This document shows, in pieces, positions 10,074 through 19,587 of a stretch of DNA of 64,000 nt (the first letter of the stretch is position 1; each line of letters begins with the position of its first letter). The notes under the pieces are model-generated. The model worked only from the letters and a program-made list of their open reading frames with translations, made no database searches and was not told the origin of the DNA. Position numbers and translations under genes: made by a program. This DNA is from Massilia rhizosphaerae (GTDB taxonomy: Bacteria; Pseudomonadota; Gammaproteobacteria; Burkholderiales; Burkholderiaceae_D). The stretch is from assembly GCF_016093545.1 (NCBI RefSeq), contig NZ_JADKYX010000004.1, forward strand, positions 372,001 through 436,000, written 5' to 3'.

Positions 10074-11129
10074 ATGAAGAAATCGGCCCTCGCGCTCGCC
10101 GTCCTGGCAGCGCTTTCCCTGAACGCATCCGCACAGACCAATGTCCAGGTCTACGGCTTGATGGATGCCGGCGTCGAATACCTGAACCACGCGGGACCCA
10201 ACGACGGCAGCCTGACGCACGTGATCTCGGGGGGCAAGAACACGTCGCGCTGGGGCTTCCGCGGCAGCGAAGACCTGGGCAACGGCCTGAAAGCCGTGTT
10301 CAATCTCGAAGGCGGCGTGCTGCTCGACACCGGCGCCCAGGACGGCAACCTGTTCAAGCGCCAGGCCTATGTGGGGCTCGACGGCGGTTTCGGCCGCGTC
10401 ATCATCGGCCGTTCGTTCACTACGACCTACGACCTGGTCCTCAAGTTCGACCCGATGGGCTTCGCGCCGAACTACTCGTGGGCGACGGCCGGCACGGCCA
10501 CCGGCGCGTCGAAGTACGGCATGACGACCGCGTTCGACAACCTGGTCAAGTACACCGGCCACACCGGCGGCTTCACATACGGCGGCACCGTCGGCCTGGG
10601 CGAACAGGCCGGCGACAGCGCGGATGGCCGCAAGTACGCCGTCGGCGGTTCCTGGTTCGGCAGCGGCGTCGGCCTGATGGCGTCGTACGAGCAAATCAAC
10701 GGCAGCACGGTCGTCGCCACCGGCAACCGCGACAAGACGACCGCGTTCCACCTGGGCGCCTCCTACAAGTCGGGCCCGTGGCACTACATGGCCGCCATGC
10801 GCAGCTACAAGCTCCAGTCGGGCAAGGCCGCCACGCCGGACGTGCAGGGCGATACGTACTGGGGCGGCGTCACCTACCTGGTCTATCCGTGGACCCTGAC
10901 CGGCGCCGTCTACCACATCAACACGAAGAACGTGCCGGCGGCGAAGGACGCGGATCCGACGATGCTCGTGGCGCGCGCCATGTACTCGCTGTCCAAGCAC
11001 ATCTGGCTGTACGCGTCGGTGGCGCATGCCAAGGCCGACCACGGCCAGCTGGTGGGCCTGTCGCGCGACGACAAGGGCTTCGCGTCGACGCAGACCGGCA
11101 TCACGACCGGCATCCAGTACCGGTTCTGA
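10074..11129 (+). CDS. Gram-negative trimeric porin
   Basis: 351 aa, ATG at 10074 after GGAGA. Signal peptide MKKSALALAVLAALSLNASA, then QTNVQVYGLMDAG, the SRWGFRGSEDLG loop and a final GIQYRF strand. Outer-membrane channel, second of its type in the window. It is divergent from the TctD/TctE-like pair and directly upstream of a TctC-type receptor, the usual arrangement of carboxylate-inducible porins in betaproteobacteria. Confidence 0.9.
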   Translation: MKKSALALAVLAALSLNASAQTNVQVYGLMDAGVEYLNHAGPNDGSLTHVISGGKNTSRWGFRGSEDLGNGLKAVFNLEGGVLLDTGAQDGNLFKRQAYVGLDGGFGRVIIGRSFTTTYDLVLKFDPMGFAPNYSWATAGTATGASKYGMTTAFDNLVKYTGHTGGFTYGGTVGLGEQAGDSADGRKYAVGGSWFGSGVGLMASYEQINGSTVVATGNRDKTTAFHLGASYKSGPWHYMAAMRSYKLQSGKAATPDVQGDTYWGGVTYLVYPWTLTGAVYHINTKNVPAAKDADPTMLVARAMYSLSKHIWLYASVAHAKADHGQLVGLSRDDKGFASTQTGITTGIQYRF

Positions 11130-11153
11130 TCCACGACCCGCGGCCGCGACATC

Positions 11154-12116
11154 ATGACGGGCGCCATCGACAAACTGTTCGCCGCGCTGCTGTTCGCGGC
11201 GGCCCTGACGGCATCGGCGACATCCGCCGGCGCCGAATGCGTGGTCCCGTCCAAGCCGGGCGGGGCCATGGACCTGACGTGCAAGCTGGCCCAGAAGGCC
11301 ATGCCGGACACGAAGCTCAAGCTGGCCTACCTGCCGGGCGGGATCGGCGCCGTCGCGTGGCACACGCTCGTGTCGCAGCGGCGCGCCGAACCCGACACCC
11401 TCGTCGCGTTCTCCGGCGGTTCGCTGCTCAATCTCGCCGAGGGCAAGTTCGGCAAGGCGACGGCCGCCGACGTGCGCTGGGTCGCGGCGCTCGGCGTCGA
11501 TTACGGCATGGTCGCGGTGCGCGCCGATTCGCCCTGGCACAGCCTCGCCGAACTGATGGCGGCGATCAAGCGCGATCCGCGGCAGGTGCTGATCGGCGTG
11601 TCCGGCACCATCGGCAGCCAGGACTGGATGAAGGTCGCGCTGCTGGCACAGCGCGCCGGCATCGAGCCGCGCCGCCTGCGCTTCGTCGCGCTGGAGGGCG
11701 GCGGCGAGACGTTTACGGCGATGAGCGCCAACTACGTGCAGGTGATTTCGGGCGACGCGTCGGAAGCGGTGCTGTACGCCGGTCCCGGCAAGGTGCGCGT
11801 GCTGGCCGTGCTGTCCGAACGGCGCCTGCCCGGCGTGCTGGCGAACGTGCCCACGGCGCGCGAGCAGGGCTACGACATCGTGTGGCCCGTCATCCGCGGC
11901 GTGTGGATGGGCCCCGACGTGCCGGATGCCGACTACCGCCGCTGGGTCGACGCCTTCGCCCGCGTGCAGGCGACGCCCGGATTCACCCAGATGCGGCTGG
12001 CCGCCGGCCTGCACCCGTTCTCGCTCACGGGCGACGCCCTCACGCACTGGGTGAAGCAAGCCATCATCGACTACAAGATACAGGCCAGTGAATTCAACCT
12101 GGTCCGCGAACACTGA
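11154..12116 (+). CDS. Tripartite tricarboxylate-type periplasmic receptor (TctC/Bug family)
   Basis: 320 aa with a signal peptide (to about residue 27, SAGA) and the Bug fold markers: AECVVPSKPGG near the N-terminus, VAFSGGSLLN, GVSGTIGSQDW and the GYDIVWPVIRGVWMGP segment. It binds a carboxylate in the periplasm. No TctA/TctB membrane partners are present; an FbpABC-like ABC system follows instead. It may therefore act as a sensor accessory for the TctDE-like pair, as described for some Bug proteins (BctC), or serve a distant TctAB. That role is inference. Confidence 0.85.
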   Translation: MTGAIDKLFAALLFAAALTASATSAGAECVVPSKPGGAMDLTCKLAQKAMPDTKLKLAYLPGGIGAVAWHTLVSQRRAEPDTLVAFSGGSLLNLAEGKFGKATAADVRWVAALGVDYGMVAVRADSPWHSLAELMAAIKRDPRQVLIGVSGTIGSQDWMKVALLAQRAGIEPRRLRFVALEGGGETFTAMSANYVQVISGDASEAVLYAGPGKVRVLAVLSERRLPGVLANVPTAREQGYDIVWPVIRGVWMGPDVPDADYRRWVDAFARVQATPGFTQMRLAAGLHPFSLTGDALTHWVKQAIIDYKIQASEFNLVREH

Positions 12117-12135
12117 CAACACCAAGGAGACAACC

Positions 12136-13236
12136 ATGAATTTCACCAAAACCGCAGTTGCCACCGCAATCGCCGCCGCCGCCTTCGCCCTGGCCGCGCA
12201 AGCGCAGGCCCAGGTCCCGGCCGGCTATCCCGCCAACTACCAGCAACTGATCGACGGCGCCAAGAAGGAAGGCAAGCTGGTGATCTACGGCGCCACCGAC
12301 AGCAAGGCCGCGGCGCCGCTGATCAAGGATTTCAATGTGTTGTACCCGAACATCACCGTCGAGTACAACGACATGAACTCGACCGAAGTCTATAACCGCT
12401 TCATTTCCGAGAGCGCGGCCGGCGGCGACACCGCCGACGTGCTGTGGTCCTCCGCGATGGACCTGCAGATGAAGCTGGCCGCGGGCGGCTACGCGATGCC
12501 ATACAAATCGATCGAAGCGGCCAGGATCCCCGGCTGGGCCGTGTGGAAGGACATGGCCTACGGCACCACGTTCGAGCCGGCCGCCTTCGTCTACAACAAG
12601 CGCCTGCTGAAACCGGAGGAAGTCCCGCAGACCCACGCCGACTTCGTGCGCATCATCCAGCAGCCGAAATTCCTGGACAAGGTGACGACCTACGACATCG
12701 AGAAATCCGGCGTCGGCTTCATGTTCATGGCCCAGGACGAGCACGACTTCCCGCACTACAAGCAGCTGGAGCAGGCGTTCGGCGCCGCCAGGGTGCGCGT
12801 GCAGTCCTCGACCGGCACCATGCTGGAGCGCATCTCGTCGGGCGAAAACCTGATCGGCTACAACATGCTCGGTTCCTACGCGCTGGTGCGCGCCAAGACC
12901 GACCCGTCGCTGGGCGTCGTGCTGCCGAAGGACTACACCTTGATCATTTCGCGCGTCCAGTTCATCAACAAGTCGGCCAAGCACCCGAACGCCGCCAAGC
13001 TGTGGACGGACTACATGCTGTCGCACCGCGGCCAGACCGTCGTCGCCAACGGCGCCAAGCTGTTCGCGATCCGCACCGACGTCACGGGCGAAACGACGTC
13101 GAGCGACCTGATCAAGCTGGTGGGCGAAAAGAACGTCAAGCCGCTGCCGGTCAGCCCGGCCGTGGCGGCCTACCTGGATCCGACCATCCGCATGCCGTTC
13201 CTGCGCGAGTGGAAGGCGACGGCCGGCAAGAAGTAA
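12136..13236 (+). CDS. ABC transporter periplasmic binding protein (AfuA/FbpA-like)
   Basis: 366 aa, ATG 12136 after AAGGAG. Signal peptide ends around QAQAQ (residues 20-26). The body has the family-1 binding-protein pattern EGKLVIYGATDSKAAAPL, LWSSAMDLQMKLA and FKFINKSAKHPNAAKL-like C-terminal lobe (seen as FINKSAKHPNAAK). Relatives bind ferric iron, phosphorylated sugars or 2-aminoethylphosphonate. Permease and ATPase follow in the same operon. The ligand cannot be told from sequence; the TctC-type neighbour suggests a carboxylate or metal-carboxylate complex. Confidence 0.82.
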   Translation: MNFTKTAVATAIAAAAFALAAQAQAQVPAGYPANYQQLIDGAKKEGKLVIYGATDSKAAAPLIKDFNVLYPNITVEYNDMNSTEVYNRFISESAAGGDTADVLWSSAMDLQMKLAAGGYAMPYKSIEAARIPGWAVWKDMAYGTTFEPAAFVYNKRLLKPEEVPQTHADFVRIIQQPKFLDKVTTYDIEKSGVGFMFMAQDEHDFPHYKQLEQAFGAARVRVQSSTGTMLERISSGENLIGYNMLGSYALVRAKTDPSLGVVLPKDYTLIISRVQFINKSAKHPNAAKLWTDYMLSHRGQTVVANGAKLFAIRTDVTGETTSSDLIKLVGEKNVKPLPVSPAVAAYLDPTIRMPFLREWKATAGKK

Positions 13237-13297
13237 TCGGTAACAGGCATCTCACGGCGGGCCGCGCGCCCGCCGGCTTCATTCGATCGGACATCCC

Positions 13298-15112
13298 ATG
13301 CCAACTTCAACCATGCCACTCGACACCAAGGGCGCCGACGGCACCGGCAGCCTGCCGGCCGTGCGCGCACCGCGCTTCAACTGGACGCGCGGCCTCGTCG
13401 TGCTGCTCACCTGCGTGGCCATTTTCCTGCCGCTGTTCCTGGTGTTCTACCAGAGCTTCCTGACGGCGCCGTTCTTCATGCCCGACAAGATGCTCGGGCT
13501 GGACGCCTTCCGCTTCATCTTCGACGACCCCGACTTCTGGCTCGCCTTCAAGAACGGCATGCTGCTGGCGTCCGGCCTGGCCGTCATCGCCGTGCCGCTG
13601 GGCGGCATGCTCGCCTTCCTGATGGTGCGCACCGACCTGCCGGGCCGCGGCTGGATCGCGCCGCTGCTGCTCGTGCCGATCTTCGTGTCGCCGATGGTGA
13701 TGGGCTTCGGCTACGTCGTCTCGATGGGCCCCGTCGGCTTCTACTCGACGTGGGTGAAGGACCTGGTGGGCTTCGTCCCGTGGAACGTCTACTCGTTCGC
13801 CAGCATCGTCGTCATCGCCGGCCTTACGCACGTGCCGCACGTGTACCTGTATGCGTCGTCCGCGTTGAAGAGCCTCGGTTCCGACGTCGAGGAAGCGGCG
13901 CGCGTTTCCGGCGCGTCGCCGTGGCAGGTGATGTTCAACGTGTCGCTGCCGATGATCATGCCGGCCCTCGCGTACGCTGGCGTCCTCGTGTTCTTCCTCG
14001 GTTTCGAAGTGTTCGGCCTCGTGCTCGTGCTGGGCGACCCGGAAGGCCACCTCGTGCTCGCGACGTACCTGTACAAGCTGACCAACAAACTGGGCACGCC
14101 GTCGTACCACCTGATGGCGGCCGTCGCCGTGTGCCTCGTCGCCGTGACGATGCCGCTCGTGATGCTGCAGCGCCGGCTCCTGAAGTCGGCCAACAAATAC
14201 GTGTCGATCAAGGGCAAGGGCGCGCGCCAGAAGCCGCTCGCGCTGGGCAAGTGGAAGTGGGCCGCGCTCGCCGTGCTGGGCGCGTGGATCCTCGTCACCA
14301 TCGTGCTGCCGCTGACCGGCATCGTGCTGCGCTCCTTCGTCGAATACTGGGGCGAGGGCGTCAAGCTGGCCGACGTGCTCACCCTGCAGCACTTCCGCGA
14401 CATCTTCGACCAGCCTTCGCTCGTGCGCGGCATCGTCAACACGATCCTGATCGGCGTGATCGGCGGCGCGCTGGCCGTCGTCTGCTACACCGCGATCGCG
14501 CTGGCCATGCACCGCAAGGCCGACGGCATCACGCGCCTGCTGGACTACAGCGTGCTCGTGCCGCGCGCCGTGCCGGGCCTGCTCGCCGGCCTGTCGTTCC
14601 TGTGGGTGTTCCTGTTCGTGCCGAGCTGGCTGGACGGCATCCTGCGCGGCATGGACAACGGCCTGGCCATGTGGCTGTCGGAGCACGCCATCCCGCTGCT
14701 GCGCCAGGTGCGCTCGACGATCTTCGCGCTGTGGCTGGCGTACTCCGTCGTGTGGCTCGCGTACGGCATGCGCCTCGTCTCCACGTCGCTGCTGCAGGTG
14801 GGCCCGGAACTGGAAGAGGCGGCACGGGCCGTGGGCGCGAGCCGCGGCCGCGTCACGCGCGACGTGACGCTCCCCCTCATCAAGTTCGGCATGCTGGGCG
14901 CCTGGCTGATGGTGTTCCTGATTTTCGAGCGCGAATACTCGACCGGCGTGTACCTGCTGTCGCCCGGCACCGAAGTGATCGGCGCGATGCTCGTGTCGCT
15001 GTGGGCCGGCGGCTCGACGGACCTCGTGGCCGCGCTCTCGTTCATCAACATCACGCTCGTCGCCATCGGCCTGGGCATCGCGCTGCGCTTCGGCGTCAAG
15101 CTTCATAACTAA
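13298..15112 (+). CDS. ABC transporter permease, double-domain FbpB/AfuB type
   Basis: 604 aa integral membrane protein with two BPD_transp_1 domains in tandem (about residues 70-280 and 360-590), each with an EAA loop: EEAARVSGASPWQVMFNVSL and EEAARAVGASRGRVTRDVTL. About 12 membrane helices. It forms the inner-membrane channel for the upstream binding protein and downstream ATPase. One polypeptide supplies both permease halves, as in FbpB-type systems. Confidence 0.88.
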   Translation: MPTSTMPLDTKGADGTGSLPAVRAPRFNWTRGLVVLLTCVAIFLPLFLVFYQSFLTAPFFMPDKMLGLDAFRFIFDDPDFWLAFKNGMLLASGLAVIAVPLGGMLAFLMVRTDLPGRGWIAPLLLVPIFVSPMVMGFGYVVSMGPVGFYSTWVKDLVGFVPWNVYSFASIVVIAGLTHVPHVYLYASSALKSLGSDVEEAARVSGASPWQVMFNVSLPMIMPALAYAGVLVFFLGFEVFGLVLVLGDPEGHLVLATYLYKLTNKLGTPSYHLMAAVAVCLVAVTMPLVMLQRRLLKSANKYVSIKGKGARQKPLALGKWKWAALAVLGAWILVTIVLPLTGIVLRSFVEYWGEGVKLADVLTLQHFRDIFDQPSLVRGIVNTILIGVIGGALAVVCYTAIALAMHRKADGITRLLDYSVLVPRAVPGLLAGLSFLWVFLFVPSWLDGILRGMDNGLAMWLSEHAIPLLRQVRSTIFALWLAYSVVWLAYGMRLVSTSLLQVGPELEEAARAVGASRGRVTRDVTLPLIKFGMLGAWLMVFLIFEREYSTGVYLLSPGTEVIGAMLVSLWAGGSTDLVAALSFINITLVAIGLGIALRFGVKLHN

Positions 15113-15133
15113 CAGAATCGCGAGACAAACATC

Positions 15134-16201
15134 ATGAACGTTTTGACCGTCAACGACCTGCACCTCGACTACGGCCACGGCGCCACCGCCAACCCGATCC
15201 TGAGGGGCGTGTCGATGCACCTGCAGCGCGGCGAGGTCGTGGCGCTGCTGGGCCCTTCGGGCAGCGGCAAGACCACGCTGCTGCGCGCCGTCGCCGGCCT
15301 GGAAAGCCCGAAATCCGGCACCATCGACATCGGCGAGCGCCGCGTGTTCGACGGCGGCAGCAAGCTGGAACTGCCGGCCGAGGCGCGCAACCTGGGACTC
15401 GTGTTCCAGTCGTACGCGCTGTGGCCGCACAAGACCGTGTTCGACAACGTCGCCTACGGCCTCAAGCTGCGCAAGATGGCCGCGCGCGACATCGAGCCGA
15501 AAGTGCGCGAAGTGCTCGCGCAGCTCGGCCTCGGCCACCTGGGCGAACGTTTCCCGCACCAACTGTCGGGCGGCCAGCAGCAGCGCGTGGCGATCGCCCG
15601 GGCGCTCGTCTACAACCCGCCCGTGATCCTGCTCGACGAACCGCTGTCGAACCTCGACGCCAAGCTGCGCGAGGAAGCGCGCGCGTTCCTGCGCGAGCTG
15701 ATCGTGCGCCTGGGCCTGTCGGCGCTGATGGTCACGCACGACCAGGCCGAGGCGATGGCGATCTCGGACCGCATCCTCCTGCTCAACAACGGCAAGATCG
15801 AGCAGCAGGGCACGCCGCAAACGATGTACGAGTCGCCGGAGACGCTGTTCACCGCGGAGTTCATGGGCAGTAACAACCGCCTGCCGGCGCGCGTCGTGGC
15901 CCGCAACGGCGACGCTGCCCGCGTGCAGGTGGAAGGCATGGCTTTGACCGCGACGGCGCGCGGCAGCGGCGCGCCGGACGCGGAGGGCACGGCCCTGATC
16001 CGCGTGGAAGAAGTGCGCATCGGCCGCGACCCGGTGGAGAACGGCATCAAGCTGCCGCTGTCGACGTGCATGTACCTGGGCGACCGCTGGGAATGCCTGT
16101 TCAAGCACGGCAACGCGAGCGTGCGCGCCTACTCCAAGGTCCGCGTCGACCCGGGCAATTACTGGCTCGAGATGCCGGCCGAGAAGCTTTGGGTGTTCTG
16201 A
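15134..16201 (+). CDS. ABC transporter ATP-binding protein (FbpC/PotA type)
   Basis: 355 aa. Walker [11 protein letters not shown] loop FQSYALWPH, signature [15 protein letters not shown], Walker [16 protein letters not shown] and H loop [10 protein letters not shown], followed by a C-terminal TOBE domain (about 280-350). It powers the permease encoded 21 bp upstream. The C-terminus overlaps the start of the AbrB-family gene. Confidence 0.92.
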   Translation: MNVLTVNDLHLDYGHGATANPILRGVSMHLQRGEVVALLGPSGSGKTTLLRAVAGLESPKSGTIDIGERRVFDGGSKLELPAEARNLGLVFQSYALWPHKTVFDNVAYGLKLRKMAARDIEPKVREVLAQLGLGHLGERFPHQLSGGQQQRVAIARALVYNPPVILLDEPLSNLDAKLREEARAFLRELIVRLGLSALMVTHDQAEAMAISDRILLLNNGKIEQQGTPQTMYESPETLFTAEFMGSNNRLPARVVARNGDAARVQVEGMALTATARGSGAPDAEGTALIRVEEVRIGRDPVENGIKLPLSTCMYLGDRWECLFKHGNASVRAYSKVRVDPGNYWLEMPAEKLWVF

Positions 16202-17271
16202 TCCGCCTCCCGGTCCGGTTGCCGTTCCCGCGTGCGCTCGTGCGCACGTTCGTGCCCGCGCTGGCGCTGGCCTTCACGGCCGCGCAGCTCTGCATCTTCC
16301 TCGACACGCCGCTGCCGTGGATGATCGGCCCGCTGTTTTCCACCGCGCTCGCCTGCATGCTGGGCGCGCGGCTGGCGGCGCCCGTGCAGGCGCGCGAAGC
16401 GGGGCAGTGGGCCATCGGCACCGCGCTGGGCCTGTACTTCAGCGCGCCCGTGCTGGCCGCGCTGGCCCGTAACCTCGGCTGGATCCTGCTGGCCGTCTCG
16501 TTCGCCGTCTGCCTCGGCATGCTCGGCGGCGCGCTGCTGCGCCGGCTGTCCGGCAGCGACGAGGCGACGGCGTTCTTCGCGATGGCCGTCGGCGGCGCAT
16601 CCGAGATGGCCGTGCAGGCCGAACGCCACGGCGCCGTCGTCGAACGCGTGGCGGCCGCGCACAGCCTGCGCATCATGATGGTGGTCGGCACCATCCCGTT
16701 CGTGGTGCGCTGGCTCGCCGCGCACGGCTGGGGCAATGGGCTCGACACGTTCGTGCCGCTGGCGGGGCGCGTGGATGCCGCCGGCCTCGCCGTGCTGATC
16801 GCGCTGACGGCAGGCGCCGCGCTGGTCCTGAAACGCGTGCGCCTGCCGAACGCCTGGGTGATCGGCCCGCTGATCGTCGCGCTGATGCTGACGGCGGCCG
16901 GCGTGCAGCTTTCGCGGCTGCCGGAATGGATGATCCGCACGGGCCAGCTGTTCATCGGCGTGTCGCTCGGCACGCGTTTCACGCCGCGCTTCGTGCACAC
17001 GGCGCCGCGCTATCTCGCCAGCGTGGCCGCGTGCACGCTCGTCACCTTGCTGCTGGCCGGGCTGTTCGCGTTCGGCGTGGCCGGCATCACCGGCATGCAT
17101 CCGGGGACGATGGTGCTGGCCACGTCGCCCGGCGGCATCGCGGAGATGGCGTTGACGGCCCGCGTGCTGCACCTGGGCGTGCCCGTCGTGACGGCGTTCC
17201 ACGTGGCGCGCATGGTCGTCGTCGTGCTCGCGATCGGCCCGTTGTACCGGGCGTGGAGCCGCGTCGCCTGA
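16189..17271 (+). CDS. AbrB-family transmembrane protein (duplicated AbrB/MtnX-type domain)
   Basis: About 360 aa, some ten hydrophobic segments in two related halves: LDTPLPWMIGPLFSTALACML in half one (shown as two pieces: LDTPLPWMIGPL, FSTALACML) and RLPNAWVIGPLIVALML in half two, plus GGASEMAVQAERHGA and SPGGIAEMALTARVL. This is the AbrB/COG3180 ammonia-monooxygenase-like family, often encoded beside TctC-type carboxylate genes; transport function is suspected but undefined. No ATG exists near the N-terminus; TTG 16189, overlapping the ATPase stop by 13 nt, is my best start, with CTG 16198 or a later GTG possible. Confidence 0.75.
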   Translation: MGVLIRLPVRLPFPRALVRTFVPALALAFTAAQLCIFLDTPLPWMIGPLFSTALACMLGARLAAPVQAREAGQWAIGTALGLYFSAPVLAALARNLGWILLAVSFAVCLGMLGGALLRRLSGSDEATAFFAMAVGGASEMAVQAERHGAVVERVAAAHSLRIMMVVGTIPFVVRWLAAHGWGNGLDTFVPLAGRVDAAGLAVLIALTAGAALVLKRVRLPNAWVIGPLIVALMLTAAGVQLSRLPEWMIRTGQLFIGVSLGTRFTPRFVHTAPRYLASVAACTLVTLLLAGLFAFGVAGITGMHPGTMVLATSPGGIAEMALTARVLHLGVPVVTAFHVARMVVVVLAIGPLYRAWSRVA

Positions 17272-17437
17272 CCCGGCGCGGGTGACGCGGTCTGCGACTC
17301 GATGCGGCGCGGTCGCGTATTCAGTCCCTTCGGGTAGCGGAATGCGCGACCATTGATTCACGCCCAGCAACCTCGTATGTTCAATGCGCCAGTTGTGATG
17401 TAGATTGTCGCTTCGTTCACAATCCGTTTCGACGAGC

Positions 17438-19333
17438 ATGAGCCACCCGAACCACCCCAGCCAGTTTGCCCTGCTGACCCAGCGCCGCTTCGGCCCGTTC
17501 TTCTGGACCCAGTTCCTGGGCGCCTTCAACGACAACCTGTTCAAGACGGCGCTGCTCGTCGTGCTGACCTACGACGCGCTGGCCTGGACGACGGTGCCCG
17601 CCGCGCTGCTGAACAACCTGATCCCCGGCCTCTTCATCCTGCCTTACGTCGTGTTCTCCGCCACCGCGGGCCAGATCGCGGACAAGGTCGAGAAGGGCCG
17701 GCTGGCGCGCTTCGTCAAGGTGCTGGAAATCGTCATCATGGGCATCGCCGCCGCCGGCTGGCTCACGCACACCCTGTGGCTGCTCGTCGCCGCCATCGCC
17801 GGCATGGGCGTCCACTCGACGCTGTTCGGCCCCGTCAAATACGCCTACCTGCCGCAGCACCTGAAACCGGAAGAACTCGTGGGCGGCAACGGCGTCATCG
17901 AAATGGGCACCTTCGTCGGCATCCTGCTGGGCGAAGTGATGGGCGCGATCCTTGCGGGCCACGGCGCGGCCGGCGTGCACCTGGTCGCGTTCGGGACGCT
18001 GGCGGTCGCGGTGCTGGGCCTCGTCACGAGCTGGCGCATCCCGACGTCGCCCGCGCCCGCGCCCACGCTCAGGATCAGCGCGAACTTCATCGCGGAATCC
18101 GTGCGCAACATCGGCTACTCGCGCAAGAACCGCACGGTGTTCCTGTCGATGCTGGGCAATTCCTGGTTCTGGTTCTACGGCGCGCTCGTGCTGTCGCAAT
18201 TCCCGCTGTACGCCAAGGACTACCTGCACGGCGACCACAGCGTGTTCGTGCTGCTGCTGACGATCTTCTCGCTGGGGATCGGCGCCGGCTCGCTGCTGTG
18301 CGAAAAGCTCTCGGGCCGCAAGGTCGAAATCGGCCTCGTGCCGTTCGGCGCCATCGGCCTGTCGCTGTTCGGCATCGACCTGTACTTCGCGAGCCTCGGC
18401 TACACCAACACGGCCCCCGTCGATTTCGTCGACGTGCTCGCGCAGCACGGGACGCTGCGCATCCTCGCCGACATCCTGCTGCTGGGCGTGTTCGGCGGCT
18501 TCTTCATCGTGCCGCTGTTCGCGCTGATCCAGACGCGCTGCGACCCCGCCCACGTCTCGCGCACCATCGCGGGCATGAACATCCTGAATGCGCTGTTCAT
18601 GGTGGCGTCGGCCGGCGTGGCCGTCTTCCTCATCAAGCGCGGCTTCAGCATCCCCGAGATGTTCCTGACGACGGCGCTGCTGAACGCCCTCGTCGCCGTC
18701 TACATCTTCTCGCTGGTGCCGGAATTCCTGATGCGCTTCCTGGCCTGGCTGCTGATCCACACGATCCACCGCGTGTCCACCGTGGACGTCGAACGCATCC
18801 CGGAAGAGGGCGCCGCGGTCCTCGTCTGCAACCACGTGAGCTACGTGGACGCCATCGTCATCCTGGCCGCGAGCCCGCGCCCGATCCGCTTCGTGATGGA
18901 CCACCGCATCTTCAGGACGCCGCTGCTGGGCTTCATCTTCCGCACCGGCAAAGCGATCCCGATCGCGCCGGCCCACGAGGATCCGTGGCTGATGGAGAAG
19001 GCCTTCGTCGACGTCGCGCAGGCGCTGCACGAGGGCGAACTCGTGTGCATCTTCCCGGAAGGGAAACTGACGCGCACGGGCGAGATGAACGCATTCCGCG
19101 GCGGCATCGCCAAGATCGTCGAACGCAGCCATGTGCCCGTAATCCCGATGGCGCTGCGCGGGCTGTGGGGCAGCGTGTTCTCGCGCGACTCGTCGAACGT
19201 GTTCGAGCGCTCGTTCGCGCGCGGGCTGCGCTCGCGCCTGGCGCTGGCCGTCGGGCAGCCGGTGCCGCCGCAGGAGGTCACGCCGGAAGGGTTGTACGAG
19301 GAAGTGCTGGCCTTGCGCGGAGACTGGAAGTAA
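17438..19333 (+). CDS. Fused MFS transporter-acyltransferase (LplT-PlsC type)
   Basis: 631 aa. Residues 1-400 form a 12-helix MFS domain beginning FGPFFWTQFLGAFNDNLFK, typical of the lysophospholipid transporter LplT. Residues 430-630 are a PlsC acyltransferase with the H-x4-D motif (CNHVSYVDA) and FPEGKLTRTG. The protein would flip lysophospholipid across the inner membrane and re-acylate it. It is a natural domain fusion seen in many proteobacteria. Start at ATG 17438 (MSHPNHP) is preferred over an in-frame TTG at 17405. No neighbour on the same strand; tRNA-Pro follows 68 bp downstream. Confidence 0.88.
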   Translation: MSHPNHPSQFALLTQRRFGPFFWTQFLGAFNDNLFKTALLVVLTYDALAWTTVPAALLNNLIPGLFILPYVVFSATAGQIADKVEKGRLARFVKVLEIVIMGIAAAGWLTHTLWLLVAAIAGMGVHSTLFGPVKYAYLPQHLKPEELVGGNGVIEMGTFVGILLGEVMGAILAGHGAAGVHLVAFGTLAVAVLGLVTSWRIPTSPAPAPTLRISANFIAESVRNIGYSRKNRTVFLSMLGNSWFWFYGALVLSQFPLYAKDYLHGDHSVFVLLLTIFSLGIGAGSLLCEKLSGRKVEIGLVPFGAIGLSLFGIDLYFASLGYTNTAPVDFVDVLAQHGTLRILADILLLGVFGGFFIVPLFALIQTRCDPAHVSRTIAGMNILNALFMVASAGVAVFLIKRGFSIPEMFLTTALLNALVAVYIFSLVPEFLMRFLAWLLIHTIHRVSTVDVERIPEEGAAVLVCNHVSYVDAIVILAASPRPIRFVMDHRIFRTPLLGFIFRTGKAIPIAPAHEDPWLMEKAFVDVAQALHEGELVCIFPEGKLTRTGEMNAFRGGIAKIVERSHVPVIPMALRGLWGSVFSRDSSNVFERSFARGLRSRLALAVGQPVPPQEVTPEGLYEEVLALRGDWK

Positions 19334-19383
19334 TTGCCATGATGCTTCATGACAAAAGGGCTAGTCATCCGGTCTGCCTCTGT

Positions 19384-19389
19384 TATAAT
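19384..19389 (+). promoter_or_regulatory. -10 element of the tRNA-Pro promoter
   Basis: A perfect TATAAT sits 12 bp before the tRNA 5' end, followed by a G/C-rich discriminator. No good -35 box is visible at 16-18 bp. Confidence 0.55.
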
Positions 19390-19401
19390 TGTGGCCCGAG
19401 T

Positions 19402-19480
<79 letters not shown>

Positions 19481-19494
19481 AGAATCATAGAGTT

Positions 19495-19520
19495 AGGCCA
19501 GCTTCTCAGCTGGCCTTTTT
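19495..19520 (+). terminator. Rho-independent terminator after tRNA-Pro (phage-borne)
   Basis: GGCCAGCT/AGCTGGCC stem (19496-19515) with TCTC loop followed by five T. A near copy with TTCG loop follows attR at 59911, so the element carries its own replacement for the tRNA terminator. Confidence 0.85.
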
Positions 19521-19534
19521 CTTTGGTGCCGGAA

Positions 19535-19587
19535 TTACCCCAACATTTACCCCTACAGTTTTTACCCCTACAAATTATCCCCCTACG
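19535..19587. promoter_or_regulatory. Integrase arm-type sites, left end
   Basis: TTACCCCTACA occurs at 19547-19557 and 19562-19572, with variants TTACCCCAACA at 19535-19545 and a looser ATCCCCCTACG near 19577-19587. The same 11-mer is found twice beside attR (59673, 59685). Repeats flanking both att cores inside the element are the expected arm sites of the P4-type integrase. Confidence 0.7.

Noticed and set aside
11154-12116. Complete tripartite tricarboxylate transporter
   Set aside because: No tctA or tctB gene nearby; only the receptor is present.
13307-16108. 933-codon minus-strand frame under the ABC transporter operon
   Set aside because: Same composition bias, no domain; antisense shadow of permease and ATPase genes.
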